Source of the DNA: Climacteris rufus
Taxonomy: Eukaryota > Chordata > Aves > Passeriformes > Climacteridae
Assembly (NCBI GenBank): GCA_013398175.1
Contig: VZRZ01004300.1
Span: forward strand, 1,091,369 to 1,155,368
Length of the DNA: 64,000 nucleotides
Reading direction: 5' to 3'
In this document: piece after piece, positions 1 through 14,500 of the stretch
Layout: each line of letters opens with the position of its first letter
Numbering within the stretch: position 1 is the first letter of the stretch
Made by a program: the position numbers and the translations under genes
Notes under the pieces: model-generated
What the model was told of the DNA's origin: nothing
Databases searched by the model: none
The model's input: the letters and a program-made list of their open reading frames with translations, nothing else

Positions 1-2706
1 ATCAGCATATTCTCCAAGTGTGGGACAGCATGCAGTACAGACTTCTCTGGGAAAGACTTTCAACTATATATCAAGTATCAAGATCTGCTGTATGCGACTT
101 TTGTCTTTTTGTCTATTTTCAGCTCTTGTATCAAATAACATTTGAGTGAACTAAAAATATAATATTTACCAAAAACAAGATTTTGTCTATTCTCTACATG
201 CTCTGGAGGCAATGAAATTATTTTTGGCTGTGCACATTTAAAACATAATATATTCTTTGTGTGATTTAAAAAAAGTTGGTTTTTTCCCCTTTGGTCATAC
301 AACTTTAAATCCTGAATAAAATATAGCAGATGTTTCAGTTATTCTAGACAGAAGTTATTGATTAATTCACATTGTATACAAGCAGTGGAGAACTGCTCAG
401 AAGGGCAATAAGTTTCAGAGACATCAGAATTAGTTCAATAACTCTGCATGACATTAGAGCTGTTAAAATGAATGTTACGGAGCTGAAAAATACATTATCT
501 TCTACTTCACTTTGACTCGGTGATCTTACCTTTAATGATGGTCTACCTGGCAATCTGGTCTATCTGATTTAGTTGTCAGGCTGTGATCAATGATAACTCA
601 AGCTTTGGTACACCTATATGTACACAGATAATTTTATTCACATCCTAGAATCTGATTAAAACAGTGAACTGCTTTGAAGAAAGGTCTGATCCATGGGGCT
701 GTTCCAATGTTGCCACGTTTTTCCTGCCATATTTCCTTGGAACTAGAACAAGTCAAATGCAGCTTTGAATCAGAGAAAAAGTTTGCTTCATCTCTTTCAA
801 ATCTCTTAAACCCTGCTTGAGACTGCATTTTGTGTCGTGTGGTGAGGGGTACATAAGGACGGAGTTAAAAGGGGCAATGCATGCCTGGTAATGCAGCTGC
901 ACTATGAAGAAAGACTTCTGGGCTTCATCTACATAGAGTAACACATTTCAGAGCATGGTCACATTCTGCATGGTGCATTTTTGGAAAAAAATCAGCAGCT
1001 TATTGCTGTTCTGTGGTAGTATGTCAGTTAAAATTGTGGGGTTAAAATAAAAAAAAAATACAATAAATCTTGTTCGCAGAACCTGTCATGAATTTATTGA
1101 ACTTTTTGCAGCTATCTGACAGAGTTAGCAGCGAGGCCAGTGTAGGTCTATATCGGAATATTTTTTCTGAACTTCTAGCTTTTCTGGTTGTGAAGAAAGT
1201 CCCAGTACTTGGATAATGTAGTGTCCGAGGCTGTGCACTTTTGAAGCCAGGTGAAACTGAAGTCACTGCACTGCAATGCTCTGTCAATATGAATGGGGTG
1301 AAATAGCTATATCCAGCATCTCACTGTTATTTTATTTGTCTTCTAAAGAAAACTTCTATATTCTTCTTAATGAAGATAGAAATTCCTCTAACAGATGCTT
1401 TGCAAAATATTTGTTTGTGAAGTCGTGTAGCTAAAATCAGATTTGCTCAGTTTACTGTTGCACAGGATCATGTGTGAGGTCCCCAGCGGGAAATCTGTGG
1501 TTTGTAAGTAGTAAAAGCAGTTACTCCACTGAGCTGGACAAAAAGAGCCTGTTATATCTGTGCTCAAGAGGAGATGTGTAGGCAGGTATTAGAGTGAAGC
1601 TTTGAGTTTTACCTGGTTTCACCAGGAAAGGGTGCAGCACGTGTGTGTGCAATGATTTCTGAGTCTGCTCAGAGTCTGAACCTGTATGCACCAAATTTGA
1701 CAGAGACACAGAGGCCTGGTGCCCATCAGGTCCTTACAAACCTCATGGATCAGGGACAGAGGAAGGGTGGGAAACGCTGCTTGTGTCTCCACTTGGAGAA
1801 GGACTGTTTGGAGAACCGGCATTTTTGCATAAAATGTCTTAAGTGCTGGAAAAGCCTTATTGAGCACTTTCCCTTTTCTGGCAACAGAATCCAATCATAA
1901 CACAAAATTCTGGGAATTTCTATCAAGAAGCCATTTTAAAACCAGAAGGTCTTTCACTTAGGACTTTAGCCAGGATTTCAACCTAGAACTTTTTGACTAA
2001 TAATGACATTTTTATGATATTTTGTTTAAAGTCAATCAACTTTTTTTTTTTAATTCAGTGCATTCACTGGGGAAATGCAAAAAAACAGGAGCATAATAAA
2101 AGCATATGTGATTTATACTTAGATATAAAAGTTCTGTGACACAGCTCTTGGGAAATTAAATTCTTGGGAAAAAGGAAGATGGAAAAAGAAGGATTATGTT
2201 GGCTGGGTTTTATTTCTACATTTTTACTGGTGCATTCATGCTGTAAAAGCATTTAGTTGTCAGAAATGTTAACGTCCAACACAAGACACACTTCTAGTAT
2301 TTACTGTTCCCATCACATCTACCTCACAATCTTTTTTCAATTTCTCTGAATCCTAGCCATTTATAACATCAAAGCTATTAGCTACTAAATCCAATAGTGT
2401 AAATAATACATGAGAATATACTTAAAAGGATAAAAAGCAATGATAAATGCCAGGTGCATTAATTTAAGAACACTTATGAAAGGGATGCTCCTGGAGGACA
2501 GTAGAAGTCCTCTAGAGGACTGGAAAATAAAACTTTAGTAGCAAAATATCAGCTTCTGTTGTTTAACATAAAAGAATGGATAGCTTAGCCATCTGAGAGA
2601 GGGACACTGTCCACCAGGTCTCAAAGTGCTGTGGAAGAGTCAAGGATGCAAGGAACATCCTCTAGTTTTCGCTACCTTACTGGGTCCATGGCCCATAATT
2701 TTTAAA

Positions 2707-2815
2707 AAATGAAAAACAACAACAACAAACCCCCAAAACAAGAAAGACCAAAACAAAAACAAAAACAAAAACTAACAAAAAGAAAGAAGGAAAGAAACAA
2801 ACAAACAAAACATAA
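2707..2815. repeat. A/C-rich low-complexity tract
   Basis: About 110 bp made almost only of A and C with a few G, with runs of CAA, CAAAAA and AAAC units. It is simple sequence with no coding value. Confidence 0.8.
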
Positions 2816-5800
2816 CCTCGGTCATTATAATATTTTTATTTTTCTGTTCTGATCTAGCCTGAAGTGGAATTAAGTGATTTTCCACTCTCGGCTGTATGAG
2901 GAAGGTCTCATAATGCTCTGCCTAATGCTCTGATGATGTTTCATAGATGTATCAGCCTCCATCACACAGAGACCATGACAGACTGTAGAAGCTACAAAAT
3001 TACCTATCAGCTTTGTTTCTCTTGTGTCCCACCCAAAAACTCCTTGCAGGCAACCTTTCCAACCATCCTGGAGATAATGCTTGTCCTTGGGTGCTCTTGG
3101 ATAGGGTCTGCTTGCAAGATCAAACTGCTCACAGCATACAAAGGTGGTGTGAAGGTTCATGGAACACACAGACTTTCACTGCTGTGATGAAACAAATGTC
3201 CTGAAAATGGGATGAACAGGGAGCATGACATCTGTCTTCTTACAGCAGCGCTGACTATGCACATGAACAAGATTTCCTGACAGAAGAGAACCTTCTGGGT
3301 CATTCACAGTGTCAGAGGAAAAGCCAAAAGGCATGACACTCATGGGAAATACAGGGAGAAAATAGTGTTCAGGTCATTTGATTGAGGTAAGAGAGAGAGA
3401 TGGTGTACCACACCAGCTGAGAGGAGTGAAGGAGCATTTCTGGCTGAAAGTTTCTCATTTTCATAGAGCAAATTGTAACCCACAAATCCCACCTGCCCAT
3501 ATCCTTCCTATGCCCCTGTTCTATGACAGAACCTTGTAGTGGAGACAGAATTTAGCAAAGACAGCAGGGGCAACTGCAGGAGCTGCTGATTAAGTGTTCT
3601 CTACCCTTGCTTCCCGTTCAATCTCTTTATATGGGATGAGAATTTATATTCAGGTCAGTGTGCCAGACTGTGTCAGTGTCCGTTTTTCCACATTTGGGCA
3701 GAGACTCTCTGCTGGCATGTGCAACTGTTAAATCTAGGAGAGTGTCAGCTGCCTCTGCCAGTGTTTTAAAAGTGAACTTCATCATCTTAGAAATAAATTC
3801 TTTTCACAACGAGGGTGTTGGTCATGATCTTGCAAGAATTTTCTCCCTTAGAATTCAAGCTAAAAAAAAGAGAGAGGGGAAGAGAAAACAAGAGCAGCAA
3901 TAGATGTTTTTCCCCCAAGAAAATACACAGCAGACCATGTACTTTGTGTGATTTTCAAGGTCATTGTGAAAGAAAAAGGGTACCATGATAATTCACAGCT
4001 GTGATCATTCACATCTGTTTTGTTATGGACGTAATGGAAACTAAAATATGCCAGCTTGGATGTTGTAAAAGAGTGTGCACAGCAGACACTGGCACTGGTG
4101 ATTCATAAGCCATGTATTTTCCTCAGCCAAAGCTCCCATCTCATTTATGAAGTGTTGTGTTGCTTCCTAGTGGTGAAATGCAAAAGCTCCTGCTCTCCTG
4201 CAGGCATAAAAGGCTACTTGTCCTTCTAGGTGGCAATCAGACTGCCCGTATCACAGTTACGTATGTGCACCACACACAGATATTATTTGCTAAAGTCAGT
4301 GCCCAACCTTATCACAGGTGTCTACTATTGGACAGCCACAATATTTGATGCAGCCTCTGTAGTCCTTACACAAATTAACTTTGTCCAGTTATCTGTAGGA
4401 GGATGTCCTAGCAGGTCTGGAAGTTCTTTTTCCATGAAAGGCATGTGTGCTTTTTGCACTAATGCATACGGAATATGTGGAATATATGCGATTGTAAAGC
4501 AAAAAAAAAAAAAAGGTTTAACTTAATGGACCTCATATATTCCCAAAGAATTAGAATGAGAAAAGGGAATGATCTTTCAAAGGATGCCTTTGACAGGTAA
4601 CTAAGTGGTTCAAAAGGCCTCATAAGCAGAATGTGAATCAGGTATGGAAGGAGTAGAGCAAAAACAGAGAAATGTCAGGGGGCTGCAAATTCAGAAAGAG
4701 AAGCAGGACTCTCAGTTTCCAGACAGTGGTTTCAGCCTCTTGACCTTCTGGTTAAGAGCTCCAGTAGCTTTGCCTCACTACTGGAGTTGAATTGCTAAAT
4801 ATTTCACACTTTTTTCTCTCATCTGTTTCTGAGGAAGTAAGGACAATGAAAATTTCGTGTTTATGCTGTATCTTGTATTGTCTATGCTGTGGCTCAAAGA
4901 AACCTATGTGTTTGAAACACAGACTTCTGTCATTGTAAGAGAAGAGTTCCTTGAATGCACATTAAAAAGCCTTGGACTTATGTACAAAAAAAACCTAAAA
5001 CGTGTGCACAAAAATATGTGGAAGATCTTCTAGACAAACAACTGACAAAACAATAAGAAAACAGTCCAGTATTAGATCAGGAAAAAAAAAAAAAAAGAAG
5101 ACAGCATTTTTTTAGTGATGGTGGTGGTGGTGATTAGTTTGAAAGAGTTGTAATGAACTAAAATTTCTCCAAAACGATAAAATGGGGGAGGAAATCCTAA
5201 AGAGCATTTTGTGCATTTTGTGCAACATAGATGCCTCTTTAATTAACTGTATTTAGGCACCTTTGCCCAGTAGAGGGCAGAATGGCAATGACGTAGAATC
5301 AGGAGCTGGCAGAAAGCTTTGGAAAGCGGTTTTCACAAAGGAACTCTGGCCTGCCCTGGCGTGCCAGGGCGTACCGCAGCTCCTGCTGGCCGCAGCCAGA
5401 CTTCTGGGTGTGCAACACCACTAGAAAGCGCTTCTGAGGTTTCCTGAGGCATCTGCAAGGAAATGCTGCAGCCTTTAATACCAATGTATTCTATCCGTGT
5501 TTTCCAGCAGTGTATTCATGGCAGCTAAAAATGTGTTCAATCTGGGTAAGCAGAGCCAGTGCTGGTTTTTCTGGTAGCAGCAATGACGCTGGCCTCTTCT
5601 ATTTCATGCAGCGCACGTGGGACTGTGTTAAAATACTCCCCTTCTTTTTCTCCTTGCAGTACTTGATTAAATTTTATTTGGTAGATGTGGAAATCCTTCT
5701 CTGCTTAATGCTATTGCTATAAATATTTCTTGTTAACTGCGAAATAAATGCACTTTGGCAGCAGGGAAGAAGGAATTTTCTTACCGCACCTCGTAACTGC

Positions 5801-7334
5801 GTTCAGTATAAAATAAAGTTCCACTGCAGTTGCAGCATTTCTTTGAATGCAGAGTGGAGACAGCAGAGACTGTGCACTGCATCGAGACAGAGAAGGTTTG
5901 TTTATGCTGCTGGAAAGGGAGCTTACAACCTGGAGCTACAATTATTTGGACTGGAAGAGGACAGGGAAGTAAAGTCAGCTTGGCTCAAGTTTACAGGCAC
6001 TGAAGTGCCTGATCTTGGCTGTTCTGAGCCTGGTTTGGTTTTGAAAGCCTTCGTGGAATTTTGCTTTTATCCCATTTCCTTAAAACGACACGGAAAGGAG
6101 CTGCCAGCAAGGCTCATGCAGCAGTGGACAGCAGTGACATGAAGTGTCCTTTCACAGGATGGAAAGTCAACCACCATGGAGTGAATGGGCTTTTACAGGC
6201 ATGGGCCAGGATTATGGACAGCAACTCTGATAGAAGTGTCTGAAGAGGAACAGGGGGAAACACTAGGTGGACTTAAATTAAAAATAAAGGAAAAGTAATA
6301 ATTTCATTCAAAAGCCAGCACCCATCCCACTCCCATCTCTGTGGAGCCATCCTCGACTGAGTTAAAAACAGCTGCCATAGCTTTAGCAACAGGGTGGTTG
6401 ACTTCTTATATTTAGCAAAAAGCATCCATTTAAATGTGTTAATCTGACTCTCATGTACCCATCATGGTTCACTAACCTGGAGCAGAATTGGGCTAAATGT
6501 GGCAGCTGATTTAACTGAATAATTGTGTTAAAGGGCATTTCTAGCCAAAAACACAATGGAAGAAATAAATGGGACAATCCTTAAAATATCGACTGAACAA
6601 ATATTACTGCTAAAAATTAAGTGGTTGGGGCCAAGTATGGCAGATATTTGTAACTTCAGTCTTTGCATTCATGTAGTTGAGATAGACTAGCTCAAGCATC
6701 TTCTCATGTCATGGAAGAGAAGAGCAATGTGTTTATTTTGCAGTAGTGCAAGATGGGTTGGTCTCACCATACAGTGTCAATCATGTTCTTTTGTTTCAAA
6801 GAACTTGTCAATATTTCTTTTCCCTTTTTTCACCCTTTGGCCACTGGAACTCTATGTTTTAAAATGAGGCTAAGATGGGTAATTCTGTCATGTCAGAGGT
6901 GAGGGCCTTGCCTTTGAACTCTGCTTCTGATATATTTTCTAGTGGTGAAACCATGGGTGAAAGTACGCTGACAAACAGTGCCTTTATCTGCAACCCCATA
7001 GCTTTTGACTCTGTTGTAGCAGTTTCCTAAAGCCTGCTTGATAGTATGCTTTATACCACCTTCGAAGTTAGGCCGTGTTGAAATGCAGTGTATTAGCTAG
7101 ACACTGGGACTCTGGGTATTCAAAGTTTTACATGAGCTCTTCTAGACAACAGGAAATACAAATACCCTGCTCCAAGTGAAAAATCTCAGGTTTATAATTA
7201 CTGGTTGTAAGAAAAGTCCAGATTCTATTAATATTCCTACAGCAGATTTGAATATAAACACTGCAGTTCCTGATACCATCTTCTCTGGAGAAGAGAAGGC
7301 TTTGGGGGGACCTTATAGCACAATGCACTACCTA

Positions 7335-7642
7335 AAGGGCCTACAAGAAAGCTGGAGAGGGACTTGTCCAAAGGGCATGTAGTGGTCAGACTCTTAAGCT
7401 GAAGAGTAGGTTTAGATTAGATATTAGGAAGACATTCCTTACTTAAGAATGGTGAGACACTGGCACAAGTTGCCCAGAGAAGCTGTGGAAGTTCCCGTCC
7501 CTGGAAGTGTTTAAGCCCGGGCTGGATGGGCCTCTGAGCAACCTGGTCCAATAAAAGGTGTCCCTGCCCATGGCAGGGGGGTTGGAACTACATGGCTTTC
7601 AAGGTCTCTTCCAACACAAAGCATCCTATGATTTTATGATGC
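7335..7642 (+). mobile_element. CR1 LINE, 3' fragment
   Basis: The sequence shows landmarks of an avian CR1 3' end: the stretch around GTTTAGATTAGATATTAGGA, the piece reading GCCCAGAGAAGCTGTGG, the segment GTGTCCCTGCCCATGGCAGG, and the closing CTTCCAACA-CCTATGATTTTATGA. It is truncated at the 5' end, as is usual for CR1, and carries no protein-coding part. Confidence 0.9.
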
Positions 7643-8323
7643 ACCTTGATCAACCAATGGTTTTGGATCAGGTCCAGCACTGGGATTACCCTGCCCCATG
7701 AGGGAAAACATGAGGAGGCAACTAGGATGAGGTCATTCATGTATGCAGTCCGGAAAGCAGAGCTGTGGGTGCCAGAAACTGCATCTGAAGGAAGGCTCCT
7801 AAACAAAAGTCACAGATGGGTGTAATAAGCTGAATTATATGAATCTGGACCTTTCTCTGCCTCCACCTCCATTCCCACTTGTAAGATATAAATACTGTGT
7901 TTGTGCCTCAATATCTAAAGCAAATTTAGTAGGCCTCCAAACAGGTAGGTTTTTTTCTTTCCTCTGTACTTCATCCCTTGTGAGTGGTGAAAAAGTATTT
8001 TGGATCCCACAGCTTTGAAATTCCGCCCTGCCTAAGTAATTACATCAAAAAATTGCAATAAAAGAAAAACCCAGAGACAACTCAACCTCTCTTCTTGTCA
8101 TCTGCAGTCTTGAAACACTCCATATACTGGCTTACAGGATGATTTTACAACTCAGTGGTGCTTCTCAGATGGTCCCTGAAGCTTCTCCGTGGGAATCATC
8201 AGCTATCTGCAGATTCTGTACCATTCCAACTGTAGCATCCAGTAACAAACAGTAACAAATGCGAAGTACAGCACAGCTCATCGCTCTAAATAAATTTTTT
8301 TTAAATTCCTGGTTTATGGGATT

Positions 8324-8407
8324 ACACTTTTTGATATAAAATACAGCTAATATTAAAGTTGCTAGACACTTTTTGAGATAAAATACAGCTAATGTTAAAG
8401 CTACTAC
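8324..8407. repeat. Two-copy 42-bp tandem duplication
   Basis: Two adjacent 42-bp units, 8324-8365 and 8366-8407, both begin ACACTTTTTGA and share ATAAAATACAGCTAAT. I count only a handful of differences between them, so this is a local tandem duplication that has begun to diverge. No function is evident. Confidence 0.85.
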
Positions 8408-9584
8408 ACCAGTGCCCCAGGTCTAGGAAACATGGACATAAATAGGATGAATTTGGGATGCTTCCAATACCCAGTGCCTTAGTAGTAACACGTTTGGAAC
8501 AGAACTATCCTGGTGCAACACAGTGCTTTGCTGGCTTAAAGGTACTTAAAATAGCATACCATTTACCTATTGATGTAAGGGAATAAGAGAGTATTTTTAT
8601 TCTAACATAACTGCATCAGGAAGACATTAATTTTGTCAGATATAATTGAAAGCCTATAGCTGTAGGTCTGTATTTTGCTTTTAACTGTGCCTGTAGGTCC
8701 TCATAAATCCATTAAGCTCTGGGTATGACTGTGAGTACAGAATTTGGCTAGAAGCTTCTTGCTTTGTTTTGCCTTTCTGCAGTGGATAGGTGCAAGCTTC
8801 TACCCCAGCCTCACCGAAGTCCAGGTATTTACTGGGCTTTCTGACTTAGTGTACTAAGTGAAAATCCTGATTCTTTGCTGTCTTTTGCTGCCACCTTTTG
8901 CAAATACATTTCATTTGTCTCGGAGGCCATGCTAAAACAGCACATGTTTGGGGCTCTGTGTGTTACTGTTTGGTGAGTGACCGGGAAACTGCAACTAGGC
9001 TGCAGCTCCATGTGTTGTGTGGGGAGAATTAACAGGCTATTTTGCAATCACCAAGTCTTCCTCTGAGAATGAGAAATGGCAAACTACAGTTCTATTTATT
9101 AGTTTCACTCATGGGATGCATCCTGCTGTCCAAGTCTGATTGCTGGACACCTTAGATATTGTCCGTCTGCTTTCTTGGTCACCACCATGGCTCTTTGGAT
9201 GCAGGTTTGTTATCTGTATACAGTTCCTATATTCTCCTTCAAGATGACTATTTTCCTTACCTTTTTACTCTTGTGTAATGGCTTTTGTATTTTATTTGAA
9301 GTGGAGGTTCCTTTATGTGTATGTACATGTGAATAAAAAAAAAACATGACCCAGTATTGGATTGACAGTCAAAATGTTGTTAGCTGTGTTTGGCCAGAAA
9401 AAAGTGTGTCCACTTTCCAAGCTATTGGGAAGAGGAAAAATAAACTATCTGGCAAAGCATTTAAAAGTGCTAAAGGAGTTTGGTTTCTGGAGTTTTTCTG
9501 TTTCTAAACATAGCTTCTATACTTTCAAATGTATTTCAGGGCAATTGTTTCTATATGAAGCACATCAGCCTTTTTTTCAGTTAA

Positions 9585-9727
9585 TGAGTTCTCCCTGGAA
9601 GTGTTCAAAAGGTGTATGGATGTGGCATCTGGGGACATGGTTTAGTGGTGAACATAGTAGTGCTTGGTTAATATTTGGACTCTCAGACCTTGGCGGCCCT
9701 TTCCGACCTGTATGTTTCTATTATTAG
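9585..9727 (+). mobile_element. CR1 LINE, short 3' fragment
   Basis: The text CCTGGAAGTGTTCAAAAGG, then GGATGTGGCATCTGGGGACA and TGGTTTAGTGGTGAACATAG, ending in a degenerate CTTTCCGACCT-GTTTCTATTATT, follows the terminal part of avian CR1 copies. Only the last 140 bp or so are present. Confidence 0.8.
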
Positions 9728-11030
9728 AAAGTACAGAGAAGATGATAGATTAGGATTTATTTCAACTGTACTACAACATCCTTGGCACGGGAAGAACATT
9801 TTACGATTTCTTTGCAAAGCCACTAGTACAATGGAAAACGCTTTGCAGTGCATAGTCCAGACTGGTACTGCATATAAGCAATGAATAACAGAGTATATTG
9901 CAGCTGAAGAAACTCTCTCTAGCTCTTCATCAGAATCAGCTTGCCAGTTTTCAGAGCAAAGAGTAAGACTCTCTTATTTTGCCTGATTTTAATAGGGTGT
10001 GTTAAGCAAACTTTTCAGTTCATTTTGCTTGCAGTATTCAGATGGACTGTCATACCTTTTCCATTAGTATTCCATTTGGATTTGTTTAGCCTGTATAGCC
10101 ATTACAGTTACAGACAACTGAATAAGTTCCAAAATTGAAACAGGAGTTCTGTCTAGATTCAGACCTGAATCACTCATTATGATTAAAAATTTAGATTTTT
10201 TTTGCTTGCTTTTACTTCTTAGAAGAAGAAAGTTGGTGGAAATTCTGCTCCTGGTATGCTGCTAAAGTGTGCCTTCCCCAGGTTCTGGTTAAAACTGGGT
10301 GCAGACACTTAGCTCTTGTCATTGCTCCTTCATTGCCCATTCATTGCCAGGTAGGAGTTGTTTCTCCAAGAGTTTGGCAGAGATACGTAATTCTGTCTGT
10401 TTGCCAAAGCATAAATACTCTTATTTCAAAATTGAATTTTGATTGCTGAATAATATTTGTTATGTACACAGTGCAAATAAGGAAATAAATATGAGGATAA
10501 GGCATAAATAAAATCTATTATCTGTTGTAGATGCAGGTAACTGCAAGGTCTAAAGCAAATCCACTGTAAATTTTATCCTGTTTTGTGAAACTACATCATG
10601 CTGTTTGTAGAAAACTCTTGCTGTCTTTGCGAGGATAAGGCATCTCAATTTATTTAAGAAAACAGAAGGTGTCTCCATTTCCACTGAATCCACTATGCAA
10701 GTACATTCAGCATTTTCTGCAGTTTATGGACAGTTGAAGTAAATATATGTTACAGGAAATACTTCTTGCCATTCAATTTCACTGAATGTTTACTTGTGCC
10801 TTTCTTCAGCATGTGAGTGACCTCCCTATGTCAAAGGACAAAGAATGACTCGTGTGCATAGCTAGATGTGTTTAAGCCCTACCTGAACTGTGGCCTGAAG
10901 TATTCGAAGTATGTTACTGGTATTATTAACACTGCTTTTCAGTTTTTCAGGCCTTTCTTAAATCATGTACATTAAATGAGCTGTGTGCACCTCAAGAATA
11001 AATAAGTAACATGGGTTTTTTTGTGCGCAG

Positions 11031-11578
11031 AACGAGGCTCAAAAGGACACCTTGACCTCACGGAGTTAATAGGAGTTCCTCTTCCTCCTTCTGTCTACTT
11101 TGTCACTGGCTATGGAGGGTTCCCAGCTTACAGCTTTGGTCCAGATTCCAACATCGGTCGGCTGGCAAGCGCCATCATCCCCTCGCCTTTCTACAGAGAT
11201 TTCGCTGTCGTGGTCACCGTGAAGCCGAACAGCGATCGCGGAGGAGTGCTCTTTGCCATAACAGATGCCTTCCAGAAAACAATCTACCTGGGACTGAGAA
11301 TTTCACCAGTTGATGACAGCACCCAGAGAATAATCATGTACTACACAGAGCCTGGGTCCCATATCTCCCGGGAGGCTGCCTCCTTCAAAGTGCCAGTGAT
11401 GACTAACAGGTGGAATAAGTTTACAGTGACTGTTCAGGGAAATGATGTTGCTTTGTTCATGGACTGTGAAGAATATCAGAGGCTTCAGTTTCAAAGGTCA
11501 GCTCGAACCTTGGTATTTGAATCTGGCTCTGGGATATTTGTTGGTAATGCGGGAGCCACAGGACTGGAAAAGTTCACA
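11031..11578 (+). CDS. COL15A1: COL15A1 exon: thrombospondin-N / laminin-G-like domain
   Basis: This 548-nt exon encodes residues 1-183 of the visible chain. It begins in phase 1 after TTTTTTTGTGCGCAG and ends in phase 0 before GTAAGT. The product is the TSPN domain, a laminin-G-like beta sandwich at the N-terminus of several collagens, thought to mediate matrix interactions. Recognisable stretches are GHLDLTELIGVPLPPSV (6-22), TGYGGFPAYSFGP (26-38), RGGVLFAITDAFQK (70-83), IYLGLR (85-90), YYTEPGSH (104-111), FMDCEEYQR (143-151) and FVGNAGATGLEKFT (170-183). Cys146 should pair with Cys202 from the next exon. It is by far the largest exon and the most GC-rich stretch around. The exact first residue is unknown because its first base lies in the preceding, unseen exon. 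Confidence 0.96.
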
Positions 11579-14500
11579 GTAAGTGCTGTCTGATAAATTT
11601 ATATGCCTCACTGTTTAATGCATGTACTCTCCACTCAAGAAAGTCTGCTTACAATGGTTATACCCCAAATGACGGTCAAATCATGTGTTTTCCGTACCGG
11701 AATAGAGTTTGGGCAGTGTAGTTTTACAACCTCTGGTTTAAAATGCAAATGTTCTGAGAACCTCAGAAGTTTAGTAATAGTCCAGATAGTAAGCTCAAAC
11801 TTCAGTTTGAATATTCGAAATTTCAAAGTAAATATGTCACATAATTTTTTATGGCCTTTCTAAGAGCAGATTTCAGAGTATCCTTTTTTTTTTTTTTTTA
11901 ATTTCTGAGAATACCTTACTGTAAAATTGATGTTTTAAATTCTTATTGTTCAGGTTTTCGTATTCAACATCAGAAAGAGAATTGAGTCATTAAAGAAAAA
12001 GATAAGTGGAAGAAAAAGCTGTATTTCTACAATTTATCTATTATTTGAAGCTGATAAGGTGCTTTAGAAAAATAGAATGCACTGAAACCCCTACTATAAG
12101 GCTCACAAACCTCCTTAGCTTGAGTGCAAGCATCCTTCCTGCTGCATCCTGACTGAAATTCTCAGCCACTGAGTTTGCAAATGGGAATATGAAAGCAGTC
12201 ACTGTGTGTGAGATTGACTCATTGTCAAAGAGAATGGGAAATGTTACACCTTATCTGTCTTGGTTTTGTACTTCCCCTGTACTTCAGAAATTGTACTGTG
12301 TTTTGTGAGATCAACGTCTCTTCCCCTAAAGTAGTAAAGCAGCAGCACAAAACGGAATGGATGCTTTGCTTTAGAGAATAAAGATGTTCTTTCCAAAGTT
12401 CAGGGGTACTGGCAGGTTGTGAGCTCTCTCTGGTAAGCAGCAAAATAATGCACTTTTATCGTTTATCTGACTAATCTAAGCACCTTAGAATTACAGAAAT
12501 ATATTGATTAGCAGCAAATAAGTGGTGGAAAGTGATAGGTGGGAAAACTGCCTGCGGGTGCTACATTCCTTAGGCAAATAGGATGATTGGAGTATTGTGG
12601 TAAGATTGAGAAACATTCAAGAAAATGAGATCACTTTGATATCCCACCTGGAAAATGCATGTGATGATGATTTGCTGAGATTACCACCAATAAGTCTGTA
12701 TATATGATGACAGAAATGCATGGTGGATTACACTGTAATGCGTTTCCACTGGAACAGGCTGTTCTGTGTGCTATATTGAGGACATAAATTTCAGCCAATA
12801 TTCTGATTGCTTCATTACTACTAATTGTGACTTGTACTCTAGGTCCTGTGCCTTTATTTCTTCATGCATCAAATGTCACAGTTGTTTTTGGGTGGGAAAA
12901 CGAAAGGGTTGATCCTCTCTCAAACTCTGTTTCTATGCCAAGAGCTGTTTACTTCAATTGCCCAAAACAGAAACCAATCACAGCAGATTGTGCAAATGAA
13001 TAGATGTCAGTTGCTTGTTTGCTCTGGCTGATGGGAATTCATGTGTCTGAGACTCTGGTTGTCAGACACAAAAAGACAGAACTATCATCAGACTTATTAA
13101 AACCAAAGGAAAATCTAGCCCTGATGCTTGTAAAGAAAAGCAGAAACCAGACAACGACCAAGTACAGCTGAATCAGTGGTGATGCCAAATGCTGCAAACT
13201 AGCCTTTATAGGGAAGACAGCAGCAGGCACAAGACCCAGAGAGGGAATAAATATCTCATACCTACCACCCCTACCATGCAGACTGGTCCATGTCTTTCCT
13301 AGCTGGAGCAATTGGCTAGCAGCAACACTTGGGAAATATTAGAGCTCTCCATTTTGCTTCCTTCACTATCCAGAGCCACAGAGTAGAACAAGAGGGGAAA
13401 AAATGTGTTCTCCAAATGTGATTTACTTGTACTATGAAAAAAATGATCACTTCCAGAAGACTGCTTAGTCATTTGATTGTGCCTCCTTTCATATGTGATT
13501 TTTCAGTGAGCTGCTCACTCAGTCTGACATCGTTCAATATCTGAGTTGCCCATTAGGTTTCGAGAGAAATAGGATGGTTGAAATTACTGAGCTATTGCCT
13601 CAGAATGCCAGCAAACTCAGGAGGAACCAACTGCATGAGTTTCATGCTCTTTAAAGCTACAGACAGAATCAAAAATTTTAGTCCTTCCTAAAATACTCTA
13701 GATTGTATGTGTTAGGTAAGATTGTTCTTGATTTGAATATCCATCTTTGTGCCCTGTGTGTGCATTATGTCTTACTCCGTGAGATCTCATAAGAAGGAAA
13801 TGTCCTCACACGTTTCTTAAAACACTCTGAGTCTTTGCAGAAGCAATACTTAAATGTTTAAAATTAAATTGTTGCTGCTCCTTCAGAATGTCAGGCTGAG
13901 AAGCAGAGTTTGTAATTCTGAAAAAAGAAACATTTGTTGTCAGAAAATCCATCTCCTTTATTTCCTCTCATTCCAGAGAGGTTTCTTCCTGACCCACTTC
14001 ATCACTTATTGGTATTCCCGTCCCATCCTTTGTCTCCATTAGTAGGGGTTTTCTCATGCCACTTCTGGAGCTGCAATGCACTTCCTAACTAAAAAAAGCA
14101 GACAGTGCTGTACAGACTGTAGGACATAATCCAGGACTAGATCTCTCAGCTGGGGCACTGACAGTGCAGTGTGGAGACTGCAATGTCATTGGGACATGAC
14201 AGTTGTCATATTCTGGCAGCTTCAATTTGTTCTATGATTTGCAAAAGGAAAATGTACGAACATATTTACATCCTTAAACTGGGATTATTAGCACAAAATT
14301 TTATACTTCAGATCATTTTCCAAATAAATCAGAACACAGTTTAGGGCATTTTGTTGCTTTGTTTAATCCCCACCCCCACTTCCCTTCACACATCCCACTT
14401 AAAATATTACTTCCTTGAAATGTTTTTGATGTTCCATGTAGGGCTCGATTCAACATCTGACAATCAAATCTGACCCAAGGGCTACTGAAGATCATTGTGA

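Larger units (their letters stand above)
1..11030. other. Non-coding DNA upstream of the TSPN exon, probably a COL15A1 intron
   Basis: No exon with a plausible frame, acceptor and donor was found here, and no CpG-rich promoter-like stretch. The signal peptide exon expected 5' of 11031 is not recognisable. The region holds an A/C-rich tract (2707-2815), two CR1 3' ends (7335-7642, 9585-9727), a 42-bp tandem duplication (8324-8407) and short A or T runs. Open frames here are short, start at chance codons and show no known domain. Whether this is intron or partly intergenic cannot be settled from the window; the phase 1 acceptor at 11031 shows that at least one coding exon precedes it. Confidence 0.7.

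Noticed and set aside
11021..11030. A translation start just before the TSPN domain
   Set aside because: The only start-like codon is TTG within the splice acceptor; a secreted collagen needs a signal peptide, and the exon clearly begins after GCAG in phase 1.
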